Assembly (NCBI RefSeq): GCF_006636205.1
Contig: NZ_VIGB01000003.1
Location: 5,694,501-5,758,500, forward strand
DNA from: Kitasatospora acidiphila
Lineage (GTDB): Bacteria > Actinomycetota > Actinomycetes > Streptomycetales > Streptomycetaceae
Length of the DNA stretch: 64,000 nt
Reading direction: 5' to 3'
Below, one piece after another: positions 1 to 7,801 of the stretch. The notes below the pieces were generated by a model that worked only from the letters and a program-made list of their open reading frames with translations, was not told the DNA's origin and did no database searches. The translations under genes were made by a program, and so were the position numbers. Each line of letters starts with the position of its first letter. Within the stretch, counting starts at the first letter, position 1.

Positions 1-1
1 C

Positions 2-1294
2 GTCCGGTACGCCGCGATCCGCCTCTTCACCACCACGGGCTTCGGCGAACTGGTGCCCACGGTAACCGTCGCCCGCTGGGCCGACCTGGCGATCAACGTG
101 CTCGCCGCCGCCGTGTTCCTGATCGTGCTGCGGGTCTTCTTCCGCTCCCCGCGCGACCGGGTCTGGCTGCAGCCCGAGGACGAGCAGCGGCTGCGCGCCC
201 TGCTGGAGCGGCACGGCGCCCGCGACTCGCTGGGCTACTTCGCGCTGCGCCGCGACAAGGCGGTCTGCTGGTCGCCGTCCGGCAAGGCCGCGGTGCTCTA
301 CCGGGTGGTCAACGGGGTGGCGCTGGCCTCCGGTGACCCGATCGGCGACCCGGAGGCCTGGCCGCAGGCGATCGACCGCTGGCGCGAACTGGCCCGGGCC
401 AACGCCTGGGTGCCCGCCGTCACCGGCGCCGGCGAGCAGGCCGGCATCGCCTACCGCCGGGCCGGCCTCAAGGCCCTGGAGTTCGGCGACGAGGCGATCG
501 TGGAGGTGGCGGGCTTCGCCCTGGAGGGACGCTCGATGCGGACCCTGCGGCAGGCATACAACCGGGTCCGCAAGGCCGGCTACACCGCCGTGATCCGCCG
601 GCACCGGGACATCCCGGAGGCCGAGCTGGCCGAACTGGTGCACCTGGCCGACGCCTGGCGGCACGGGCGCACCGAGCGCGGCTTCACCATGGCGCTCGGC
701 CGGCTCGGCGACCCGGCCGACGGCGACTGCCTGATGGTCGAGTGCCGCGACGAGAACGACCGCACCTGCGCGCTGCTCAGCTTCGTGCCGTGGGGCGCGC
801 ACGGCCTCTCGCTGGACCTGATGCGCCGTGACCGGGAGTCGGAGAACGGGCTGGTGGAGTTCCTGGTCACCGAACTGCTGCTGCGCGCCGCGCACGGCGA
901 GCCCGCGGTCACCCGGGTCTCGCTGAACTTCGCGATGTTCCGCTACGTCTTCGAGGCCGGCGGCAAGCTGGGGGCCGGTCCGGTGCTGCGGCTGTTCCGG
1001 ACCCTTCTGCGGTTCCTCTCCCGCTGGTGGCAGCTGGAGTCGCTGTACCGGGCCAACGCCAAGTACCAGCCGGCCTGGGAGCCGCGGTTCGTGCTCTACG
1101 AGAAGTCCTCCGAACTGCCGGTGATCGCGATCGCCAACGGCATGGCCGAGGGGTTCCTGGTTCGGCCGCGGCTGCTCGGCGTCGGCGCGCTGCGCCGCTC
1201 GTCCACCGATCACCCGTCCGCAGGCGCAGCCGATGCGCGGCGGCGGACCGCCGACTCGGCTGGACCGGGCCGGACCGAAGGGGAGGTGGACTGA
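2..1294 (+). CDS. MprF/LysX-type DUF2156 protein (5' end outside window)
   Basis: The frame is open to the left edge, so the N-terminus is missing; about 430 codons are visible. A hydrophobic helix (visible residues about 26-47, rich in A, V, L, F) is followed by a soluble domain with the features of DUF2156, the C-terminal GNAT-like domain of lysyl-phosphatidylglycerol synthases (GDPIG near residue 120, then an R/N-rich core). Family knowledge suggests transfer of an aminoacyl group to membrane phosphatidylglycerol, or an uncharacterised relative of that activity. The stop codon overlaps the next start (TGATG), so it is translationally coupled to the sortase gene. The family is clear; the substrate is not. 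Confidence 0.75.
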   Translation, partial: VRYAAIRLFTTTGFGELVPTVTVARWADLAINVLAAAVFLIVLRVFFRSPRDRVWLQPEDEQRLRALLERHGARDSLGYFALRRDKAVCWSPSGKAAVLYRVVNGVALASGDPIGDPEAWPQAIDRWRELARANAWVPAVTGAGEQAGIAYRRAGLKALEFGDEAIVEVAGFALEGRSMRTLRQAYNRVRKAGYTAVIRRHRDIPEAELAELVHLADAWRHGRTERGFTMALGRLGDPADGDCLMVECRDENDRTCALLSFVPWGAHGLSLDLMRRDRESENGLVEFLVTELLLRAAHGEPAVTRVSLNFAMFRYVFEAGGKLGAGPVLRLFRTLLRFLSRWWQLESLYRANAKYQPAWEPRFVLYEKSSELPVIAIANGMAEGFLVRPRLLGVGALRRSSTDHPSAGAADARRRTADSAGPGRTEGEVD

Positions 1295-1953
1295 TGGCGA
1301 GACCGGACGGCGGGCCGGCCGGACACCGGAGCCCCTGGTCGGGGGCGGTGCTGCTGGGGGCGGCGATGGTCGCGGGCGCCTGGCTGGTCCAGGACGGCCT
1401 GCACGGCTCGCCGCCGCCGGCCCCCGCACCCGCCGAGGCGCCGGGCGTCGGCGGGGTGCGCCCGGCCGGGCTGAGCGGCACCCCGATGGGCCGGTCGCGG
1501 CCGGTGCGGATCAGCATCCCGGCGATCGGGGTGGACGCCCCGGTCAACGGCGTCGGCCTGGACCCCGAGGGCCACCTGGCCACCCCGCCGGACCAGGACC
1601 GCAACCTGGCCGGCTGGTACCAGGCCGGGGTGACGCCGGGTCAGCGCGGCACCGCCCTGCTGGCCGGGCACGTGGACACCGCGACCGGCCCGGCCGTCTT
1701 CCACGGGCTGGGCGCGCTGCGCCGCGGCGACCGGATCGACGTGCTCCGGGACGACCGCAGCACCGCCTGGTTCACCGTCGACGGAGTCGAGGTCTACCCG
1801 CGCACCGCCTTCCCCGACCAGCAGGTCTACGGCCAGGCCCCGGACCCCCAGCTGCGCCTGATCACCTGCGGCGGCGGCTACCGCAAGGGCGACGGCTACC
1901 AGGGGAACGTGGTGGTCTACGCCCACCTGGCCGGCCACCGCGGACCCGGGTGA
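1294..1953 (+). CDS. class F sortase
   Basis: 219 residues. An N-terminal membrane anchor (about 15-33) and a P/A-rich linker precede the sortase beta-barrel. The catalytic pair is H126 (LAGHVDT) and C192 (LITCGGG); R197, just after the cysteine, is the likely arginine. Sortases cleave sorting signals and join surface proteins to the wall or to each other; class F enzymes are typical of actinobacteria. The ATG overlaps the stop of the DUF2156 gene, so both envelope genes are probably co-expressed. No sortase substrate with an LPXTG-like C-terminus is visible in the window, so this is a housekeeping-type orphan. Confidence 0.85.
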   Translation: MARPDGGPAGHRSPWSGAVLLGAAMVAGAWLVQDGLHGSPPPAPAPAEAPGVGGVRPAGLSGTPMGRSRPVRISIPAIGVDAPVNGVGLDPEGHLATPPDQDRNLAGWYQAGVTPGQRGTALLAGHVDTATGPAVFHGLGALRRGDRIDVLRDDRSTAWFTVDGVEVYPRTAFPDQQVYGQAPDPQLRLITCGGGYRKGDGYQGNVVVYAHLAGHRGPG

Positions 1954-1988
1954 CGCGCTCCCAGCCTTCGGCCGGGGGTGCCCCCGTC

Positions 1989-2423
1989 TCAGGAACCCAG
2001 CAGCTCGGCCAGCGCCCGGTCGGCGTCCAGGTGCCGCAGCTCCTGGTCCTCGGGCACCGCCCGGTAGCTGGCCCAGAGGAACCGGCGCAGGTCGCCGGCC
2101 TCGAAGCGCACCAGCGCCACCCCCTCCGGCGCCCGCAGCTCGACCATGGTGTGCGTGCCCCGGCAGGGCCTCACGTGCACGTCCCCGAGCCCGCTCGGCA
2201 GCTCCAGCCCGCAGGCCAGCAACTGCCGGGCGAACACCCACACCACCTCGGCCGCACCCTGCGGCGCCGACCGCTCGTCCAGCGAGTACTCGGCCGGGAA
2301 CACCATCCGCACCGCCAGCGGATCGTTCCGCCGGTACCGCAGCACCACGCTGAGGCCGCTGGACACCTGGGTGCTGAGGATCAGCCGGGCCTGGACGACG
2401 TGCTCGACACTGGCGCTGCGCAT
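1989..2423 (-). CDS. SsgA-like sporulation/cell division regulator (SALP)
   Basis: 144 residues in the SsgA/SsgB fold: a basic beta-strand core with the DPLAVRMVF and VWVFARQLL signatures and a TMVEL strand. SALPs are restricted to morphologically complex actinomycetes and position division and wall-remodelling proteins during sporulation. I chose the ATG at 2423 because AAGGAG lies 8 nt upstream; an upstream ATG adds 11 residues without such a site. The member differs from canonical SsgB in having RRND instead of DTAD before PLAV. It converges on the sortase gene. I cannot assign a specific Ssg letter. Confidence 0.8.
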   Translation of the reverse strand: MRSASVEHVVQARLILSTQVSSGLSVVLRYRRNDPLAVRMVFPAEYSLDERSAPQGAAEVVWVFARQLLACGLELPSGLGDVHVRPCRGTHTMVELRAPEGVALVRFEAGDLRRFLWASYRAVPEDQELRHLDADRALAELLGS

Positions 2424-2523
2424 GGGGGGCTCCTTGGGGACGGGACATGCGGTCACCAGGAGAGAGCGGCGCGGGGGCGGGGGATTACCGGGGCGGACGG
2501 GTGATGTGGGTCACGAATGGCGG

Positions 2524-2553
2524 GTACCATAATGACCCCATCAAAAGTACCAT
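2524..2553 (+). promoter_or_regulatory. leaderless promoter and direct-repeat operator of the TA operon
   Basis: GTACCAT occurs twice, at 2524-2530 and 2547-2553. The second copy contains TACCAT, placed 6 nt before the ATG at 2560, which is the geometry of a -10 element for leaderless transcription. No Shine-Dalgarno sequence is present. CCAT-N6-ATGG across the start adds a small inverted repeat. Antitoxin/toxin autoregulation through these repeats is inference. Confidence 0.5.
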
Positions 2554-2559
2554 TTCGGT

Positions 2560-2763
2560 ATGGCCATGAATTTGCGACTCAGCGACGAACAGCAGGAAGC
2601 CCTGAAGACTCGGGCCGAAGCGGAGGGACGCAGCATGCATGCTGTCGTACTACTTGCGATCGAGCGGTACCTGAGCGAGGAGGCGGACCGGGAGTCGGTG
2701 CGCAAGCTCGGTGCCAAGTACGCGGCTCGCCACGCCGACCTGCTCCGGAGGCTGGGCGAGTGA
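2560..2763 (+). CDS. ribbon-helix-helix type antitoxin of a Doc toxin
   Basis: 67 residues. The N-terminus (MNLRLSDEQQEAL, then the EGRSMHAVVLLAIERYL helix) matches small ribbon-helix-helix DNA-binding antitoxins; the charged C-terminal part (KLGAKYAARHADLLRRLGE) would be the toxin-neutralising tail. The stop codon overlaps the start of the Doc gene by GTGA. An alternative ATG two codons downstream is possible. Role as antitoxin and autorepressor is inferred from the coupled toxin and operator repeats. Confidence 0.8.
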   Translation: MAMNLRLSDEQQEALKTRAEAEGRSMHAVVLLAIERYLSEEADRESVRKLGAKYAARHADLLRRLGE

Positions 2764-3143
2764 AGTACCTGACCGCCCGCGAGGTCCTGGATCTCTCAGA
2801 GCTTGCCTGCCAGGGGCAGAGCATGGGCGTCCGGGACCTCGGACTACTCGACTCGGCGGTCCACCGCCCGAGGTCCGAGATGTTCGGGATCGAGGCCTAC
2901 ACCAGCGTATGGGAGAAAGCAGCGGCGCTGTTGCAGTCGCTGACCATCAACCACCCGTTCGTGGATGGCAACAAGCGCACCGCGTGGATGTGCACAGTGG
3001 TCTTCCTTGATCTCAATGGGGCCGAAATGCTGGCTGTTGACCAGGATCAGGCGTACAAGCTGGTGGTCGGGGTGGCTGCCGGTGTGCTCCATGAAATCAG
3101 CGATATCGCGCAGCGGTTGCGGCAGCTCCACGACGCCCGGTGA
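2760..3143 (+). CDS. doc: Doc-type (Fic fold) toxin
   Basis: 127 residues from a GTG coupled to the antitoxin stop. The Fic/Doc core motif is HPFVDGNKRT (H65 to R73), the Doc variant in which K72 replaces the second glycine of classic AMPylating Fic (HPFxxGNGR). Doc enzymes phosphorylate EF-Tu and block translation in the families studied. Residues 30-60 form the helical bundle (LDSAVHRP, SVWEKAAALLQSL). A much longer start far upstream in this frame overlaps the whole antitoxin in another frame and is not credible. The active site looks intact. Confidence 0.88.
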   Translation: MKYLTAREVLDLSELACQGQSMGVRDLGLLDSAVHRPRSEMFGIEAYTSVWEKAAALLQSLTINHPFVDGNKRTAWMCTVVFLDLNGAEMLAVDQDQAYKLVVGVAAGVLHEISDIAQRLRQLHDAR

Positions 3144-3271
3144 CGGCTTGTGTCGGGCCCTGAGGTGACGCGGGGCCCGGTACGCTAGGCGGGTTGTCCG
3201 ATCGCCCGCCGACTGCGGGGTGGGGCCGGGAACACCGCCCTGACCTGCGACAATCACCTTTTCCGGAGACC

Positions 3272-5131
3272 GTGAGTACTGCCGCCTCTTCGCCCGCGCC
3301 GTCCATCTCGCCGCTGTTCTCCGATGCCGCCGAGCCGCACCAGGCGGTTCGGCCCAGCGGGACCTCCGCCGCCACGCACCTGTCTCCGGCGTTCCCGGGC
3401 CGGGCGCCCTGGGGGACCGCCGGCAAGCTGCGCGCTTGGCAGCAGGGGGCGCTCGACAAGTACATCGAGACCCAGCCCCGGGACTTCATGGCGGTCGCCA
3501 CCCCGGGCGCAGGCAAGACCACCTTCGCCCTGACCCTGGCCTCCTACCTGCTGCACAACCACCTGGTGCAGCAGGTCACCGTGGTGGCGCCCACCGAGCA
3601 CCTGAAGAAGCAGTGGGCGGAGGCGGCCGCGCGGATCGGCATCCGGCTGGATCCGGCGTACTCCTCGGGTCCGCTCTCCCGGGACTACCACGGCATCGTG
3701 GTCACCTACGCGGGTGTCGGGGTCAACCCGATGCTGCACCGCAACCGCACGGAGTCCCGCAAGACGCTGGTGATCATGGATGAGATCCACCACGCGGGCG
3801 ACTCCAAGTCGTGGGGCGAGGCCTGCCTGGAGGCGTTCGAGCCGGCCACCCGGCGGCTCGCGCTGACCGGTACCCCGTTCCGCTCGGACACCAACCCGAT
3901 CCCGTTCGTCCAGTACGAGCCGGACACCGACGGCCTGCGCAAGTCGGTCGCCGACTACACCTACGGCTACGGGCACGCGCTGGCCGACCACGTCGTCCGC
4001 CCCGTGATCTTCCTCTCCTACAGCGGCAACATGCGCTGGCGGACCAAGTCCGGCGACGAGCTGGAGGCCCGGCTCGGCGAGCCGATGACCAAGGACCTGA
4101 TCGCCCAGGCCTGGCGGACCGCGCTCTCCCCGCAGGGCGAGTGGATCCCCAATGTGCTGCGGGCCGCCGACAAGCGGCTCACCGAGGTGCGCAAGGCGAT
4201 CCCGGACGCCGGCGCCCTGGTGATCGCCAGCGACCAGAACTCGGCCCGCGCCTACGCCAAGATGATCCGCGAGATCACCGGCAGCAAGGCCACCCTGGTG
4301 CTCTCCGACGAGGCCGAGGCGTCCAAGAAGATCTCCGACTTCTCGGCCTCGGACGACCGCTGGATGGTCGCGGTCCGGATGGTCTCCGAGGGCGTCGACG
4401 TGCCCCGCCTCGCGGTCGGCGTCTACGCCACCTCGATCTCCACCCCGCTGTTCTTCGCCCAGGCGGTGGGCCGCTTCGTGCGGGCCCGCAAGCGGGGCGA
4501 GACCGCCTCGGTCTTCCTGCCCTCGGTGCCGATGCTGCTCGGCTTCGCCAACGAGATGGAGCTGCAGCGCGACCACGTGCTGGACCGGCCGAAGAAGGAG
4601 GGCGACGGGCTCTTCGACGAGGAGGACCGGCTGCTCGCCGAGGCCGAGCGGGCCAACGACGGTCCGGACGGGGCCGGCGGCGAGGAGCTCTCCTACGAGG
4701 CGCTCGGGTCCGACGCGGTGTTCGACCGCGTGCTCTACAACGCCATGGAGTTCGGGATGCAGGCGCACCCGGGCTCCGAGGAGGAAGAGGACTACCTCGG
4801 CATCCCCGGCCTGCTGGAGCCGGACCAGGTGCACCTGCTGCTGCAGAAGAGGCAGAGCCGCCAGATCCAGCGCTCCAAGGCCAAGCCCGCCGAGGAGGCC
4901 GACCTGCTCGAACTGCCGGCCGAGCAGCGCCCGGTGGTGACCCATCAGGAACTGCGGGAGCTGCGCAAGGAGTTGAACACCCTGGTGGCCGCCTGGCACC
5001 ACCGGACCAACCAGCCGCACGGCACCATCCACAACGAGCTGCGCCGCCAGTGCGGCGGTCCGCTGACCGCCCAGGCCACCGCCAACCAGCTCCGGGCCCG
5101 GATCGCCAAGGTCAAGGAATGGGCCCGCTGA
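3272..5131 (+). CDS. DEAD/DEAH-box superfamily 2 helicase
   Basis: About 619 residues from GTG; a TTG start 26 codons upstream is possible, and neither has a strong ribosome site (CGGAG lies close before the GTG). SF2 motifs are complete: Walker A ATPGAGKTT (about 78-86), DEIH Walker B (about 170), LTGTPF motif III (about 197), SEGVDVP motif V and QAVGRFVRAR motif VI (about 396). An acidic insert (EEEED) and a C-terminal Q/R-rich helical domain follow. This is a widespread actinobacterial Rad25/XPB-like helicase of unknown physiological role. It stands alone, followed by a strong hairpin. Confidence 0.85.
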   Translation: MSTAASSPAPSISPLFSDAAEPHQAVRPSGTSAATHLSPAFPGRAPWGTAGKLRAWQQGALDKYIETQPRDFMAVATPGAGKTTFALTLASYLLHNHLVQQVTVVAPTEHLKKQWAEAAARIGIRLDPAYSSGPLSRDYHGIVVTYAGVGVNPMLHRNRTESRKTLVIMDEIHHAGDSKSWGEACLEAFEPATRRLALTGTPFRSDTNPIPFVQYEPDTDGLRKSVADYTYGYGHALADHVVRPVIFLSYSGNMRWRTKSGDELEARLGEPMTKDLIAQAWRTALSPQGEWIPNVLRAADKRLTEVRKAIPDAGALVIASDQNSARAYAKMIREITGSKATLVLSDEAEASKKISDFSASDDRWMVAVRMVSEGVDVPRLAVGVYATSISTPLFFAQAVGRFVRARKRGETASVFLPSVPMLLGFANEMELQRDHVLDRPKKEGDGLFDEEDRLLAEAERANDGPDGAGGEELSYEALGSDAVFDRVLYNAMEFGMQAHPGSEEEEDYLGIPGLLEPDQVHLLLQKRQSRQIQRSKAKPAEEADLLELPAEQRPVVTHQELRELRKELNTLVAAWHHRTNQPHGTIHNELRRQCGGPLTAQATANQLRARIAKVKEWAR

Positions 5132-5582
5132 CCTCGCTTTTCCCGTCGGCGGAAACAACGGTCCGTCACCGTTCTGCCGACGGTTCGTCACGGTGATTCC
5201 GGCCCGGCGCACCACGAGTGCGCCGGGCCGTCCGCATTCCGACCGGCGAGTTCCCCGGAAACTCCCAGGTGTCCGTTACCCGGAACGACGGTGCTGGCGG
5301 CGGCCCAAACGGGCCCGCGAATTGCCGACGATTGCCCGGGTTGGTCCGAATCCAAAAAATCGATCTTGACCGAATTTTGGACAAGCACTTCCGCAGCGCC
5401 GATTCAGTTACTACTTTCTCCCCACGCTCTGCCGTAGGCACGACCTCCTACCGGAGCGCGCAGGGCCGCGTGTGCCGATGACGTCGCAGCAGGCCTGCCG
5501 CGTCCATCACCCCTGCGCGCGACTCACTCGGTCGGCGCGCCGGCCTGCCGGTCGGCCGACGCCGTGGAAAGGAATGCGTGTC
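5132..5582. other. 451-bp intergenic region before the IclR gene
   Basis: It holds the helicase terminator and an AT-rich island around 5350-5385. That island contains TCCAAAA and TTTTGGA as an inverted repeat (17 nt apart) and a TTGACC hexamer, plausible operator or promoter material for the IclR gene. TCACCGT and ACGGTGA form another inverted pair at 5166-5196. I see no convincing coding sequence: the short open frames lack ribosome sites and family features. Confidence 0.5.
5200..5230 (+). terminator. hairpin terminator after the helicase gene
   Basis: GGCCCGGCGCAC and its perfect complement flank the 5-nt loop CACGA, extended by one more pair. There is no U-tract, as is common in high-GC actinobacteria. 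It lies 70 nt after the helicase stop. Confidence 0.75.
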
Positions 5583-6233
5583 GTGACCGCCGAGACCTCC
5601 CAGACCCTTGACCGCGGTGTCCGGGTGCTCAAACTGCTGGCCGACTCGGAGCGCGGGCTGACCGTCACCGAGCTGGCCGCCCGGCTGGCCGTCAACCGCA
5701 CCGTGGTCTACCGGCTGCTGGCCACCCTGGAGCAGCACGGGCTGGTCCGCCGCGACATCGGCGGGCGGGCCCGGGTCGGCCTCGGGGTGCTGCGGCTGGC
5801 CCACCGGGTGCACCCGCTGCTGCGCGAGGCGGCGCTGCCCGCGCTGCGCAGCCTGGCCGAGGACCTCGGGGCGACCGCCCACCTCACCCTGGTGGACGGC
5901 ACCGAGGCGCTGGCCGTCGCCGTGGTGGAGCCCAGCTGGACCGACTTCCACGTCGCCTACCGCACCGGCCTGCGGCACCCGCTGGACGAGAGCGCGGCCG
6001 GCAAGGCGATCCTGGAGGCCCGCAAGCACCCCGGCCAGCGGCGGCCCGAGCAGGCCTTCGTGATCACCCGGGCGGAGGAGCAGTCGGGCGCCAGCGGCGC
6101 CGCCGCCGCGCTGATCGGCCTGAGCGGGATCGAGGGCAGCGTCGGCGTGGTGATGCTCAACGGCCTGGTGCCCGAGCGGGTCGGGCCGCGGGTGGTGGAG
6201 GCGGCGACCGAGGTGGCGGACGCCCTGCGCTGA
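5583..6233 (+). CDS. IclR-family transcriptional regulator, short effector domain
   Basis: 216 residues. The winged helix-turn-helix spans about 5-65 (TVTELAARLAVNRTVVYRLLATLEQ), followed by the IclR ligand domain with the HPLDESAAGKAIL motif. I chose the GTG at 5583 because AAAGGA sits 9 nt upstream; the ATG nine bases earlier would abut that site. The family is usually about 250 residues; the C-terminal half of the effector domain is shortened and contains a QSGASGAAAAL stretch, so ligand sensing may differ. The PDZ/S16 protease starts 25 bp downstream, so co-transcription is possible. Confidence 0.82.
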   Translation: MTAETSQTLDRGVRVLKLLADSERGLTVTELAARLAVNRTVVYRLLATLEQHGLVRRDIGGRARVGLGVLRLAHRVHPLLREAALPALRSLAEDLGATAHLTLVDGTEALAVAVVEPSWTDFHVAYRTGLRHPLDESAAGKAILEARKHPGQRRPEQAFVITRAEEQSGASGAAAALIGLSGIEGSVGVVMLNGLVPERVGPRVVEAATEVADALR

Positions 6234-6258
6234 GCCGCGGTGTGTTTGGATTCCCCTT

Positions 6259-7050
6259 GTGCCTGCTGACTCCAACACCTCCTGGCTGACCCCGCGCCGC
6301 CGGGCGCTGACGCTCTGCGGCGCCGTCCTGGCCGTGCTGTTCCTGATGGTCGCGTTCGCGCCCCTGCCGTTCACCAAGACCTGGCCGGGCGCCACCGCCA
6401 ACGCGCTGGGTAGCTACCAGGGCAACCAGGTGGTGACCATCACCGGTGCCCCGGTCCGGGCGACCAGCGGATCGCTGCTGGTGACCACCATCCTGGCCAC
6501 CGGACCGAAGGAGTCGATCAGCCTGGAGGCGGCGTTGCAGGGCTGGCTGGACCCGAAGGTGGCGGTACTGCCCCGGGACAGCGTCTACCCGCAGGGCGAC
6601 ATGAGCCAGGCCCGCCAGGAGGTGGTGCAGTCCCAGGACAGCGCCACCGCCGCCGCGCTGAGCTATCTGCACCTCTCCCCGGACCAGGTGAAGGTCTCCG
6701 TCAACCTCGGCGACATCGGCGGCCCCAGCGGCGGCCAGATGCTCACCCTGGCGATCATCGACAAGCTGGCCGGCAACAACAAGGGCGGCGACCTGACCGG
6801 CGGACGCGACATCGCCGGCACCGGCACGATCGACGCCAACGGCGACATCGGCACGGTCGGCGGGGTGGCGCTGAAGACCCAGGCGGCGGCCCGCGACGGT
6901 GCCACCGTCTTCCTGGTGCCGCGCGCCGAGTGCGCCGACGCCAAGGTCAACACCCCGCCCGGGCTGCGGCTGGTCCCGGTGAACACGCTCAGCGACTCGG
7001 TGGCCGCGCTGAACGCGCTCGGCAGCGGCGGGCCGGTGCCCAGCTGCTGA
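6259..7050 (+). CDS. membrane-anchored Lon-like S16 protease (YlbL/PDZ-S16 type)
   Basis: 263 residues from GTG. One transmembrane helix (about 20-38) places the rest outside the cytoplasm. The C-terminal S16 domain carries the Ser-Lys dyad: S157 in GPSGGQ and K206 in GGVALKTQ. The region between anchor and S16 domain is shorter than in PDZ-containing relatives and no clear PDZ domain is visible. The function in actinobacteria is not established; related secreted Lon-like proteases act in envelope quality control. TTGGAT lies 7 nt before the GTG and there is no ribosome site, so the mRNA may be leaderless. Confidence 0.8.
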   Translation: MPADSNTSWLTPRRRALTLCGAVLAVLFLMVAFAPLPFTKTWPGATANALGSYQGNQVVTITGAPVRATSGSLLVTTILATGPKESISLEAALQGWLDPKVAVLPRDSVYPQGDMSQARQEVVQSQDSATAAALSYLHLSPDQVKVSVNLGDIGGPSGGQMLTLAIIDKLAGNNKGGDLTGGRDIAGTGTIDANGDIGTVGGVALKTQAAARDGATVFLVPRAECADAKVNTPPGLRLVPVNTLSDSVAALNALGSGGPVPSC

Positions 7051-7064
7051 GACCGCCCGTCTGA

Positions 7065-7583
7065 TCAGGCCGTCGGCGGCTCCTCGCCGGCGGCCTGCGC
7101 CACCAGCGGCAGCACCCGGTAGGGCACCGGGTTCTCCAGCGCGATCGCGGTCGCCGCCCGGACGATCCCGTCGAAGCCCACCACCCGGTCGATCACCCGC
7201 TGCAGGTCGGCGTTGGAGCGGGCGACGATCCGGCAGAGCATGTCGCCCTGCCCGGTGATGGTGTGCAGCTCCAGCACCTCGGGCACCGCGGCGAGGTGGG
7301 CCCGCACGTCGGCGCCCTGGCCCTGCGAGATCTCCAGGGTGGCGAAGGCCGTCACCGGATAGCCGAGCGCCGCCGGATCCACCTCGGGCCCGAAGCCCCC
7401 GACCACCCCGCGTGCCATCAGCCGGTCCAGCCGGGCCTGCACCGTGCCCCGGGCGACCTGCAGCCGGCGCGAGCACTCCAGCACCCCGATCCGCGGCTCG
7501 GCGGCCAGCAGTTCGATCAGCCGGGCGTCCAAGGCGTCGATTCGGGACGCAGCACCGATATGGGGCGAAGCTGGCACGTGCAT
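7065..7583 (-). CDS. Lrp/AsnC-family regulator divergent from hppD
   Basis: 172 residues. The N-terminal HTH is at about 15-60 (IDALDARLIELLAAEP and the RRLQVARGTVQARLDRL recognition helix); the C-terminal RAM ligand domain has the GQGDMLCRIVARS turn. GGAGG lies 7 nt before the ATG. It is transcribed divergently from 4-hydroxyphenylpyruvate dioxygenase, the usual arrangement for an Lrp-type regulator of amino-acid catabolism. A perfect 15-bp inverted repeat sits between them. Tyrosine or an intermediate as effector is inference. Confidence 0.88.
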   Translation of the reverse strand: MHVPASPHIGAASRIDALDARLIELLAAEPRIGVLECSRRLQVARGTVQARLDRLMARGVVGGFGPEVDPAALGYPVTAFATLEISQGQGADVRAHLAAVPEVLELHTITGQGDMLCRIVARSNADLQRVIDRVVGFDGIVRAATAIALENPVPYRVLPLVAQAAGEEPPTA

Positions 7584-7621
7584 CGGAAGCCTCCAAGGCT
7601 GGGCAGTCTGTACAGCCGGCA

Positions 7622-7636
7622 GTCGCATTCTGCGAC
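7622..7636. promoter_or_regulatory. candidate AsnC operator between the regulator and hppD
   Basis: GTCGCATTCTGCGAC is a perfect inverted repeat with 6-bp arms and a 3-bp centre. The 15-bp size is typical of Lrp/AsnC sites. It lies 39 bp from the regulator start and 166 bp from hppD. Direct binding is inference. Confidence 0.45.
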
Positions 7637-7801
7637 CAGAGCGCACAGCTTGACCAGCATTCGACCGAACAGTTGCGCAGCGACGTGAGCGGGGCCACTC
7701 TCCACCCACGACCCCGTGACGGGCACCCCCACCCGCCGCCACGGGCCGCCGGCCCCACACCCCGGGGCGGGCGAGGTCCTCACGCCTACAGGGAGGCAGT
7801 C

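Noticed and set aside
2517..2763. A 208-residue frame upstream of and including Doc
   Set aside because: The part before the Doc GTG overlaps the antitoxin in another frame and lacks family features; the GTGA coupling gives a better start.
5218..5481. Possible short gene in the gap before the IclR gene
   Set aside because: No ribosome site, no motif, and it spans the hairpin and AT-rich island expected in an intergenic region.
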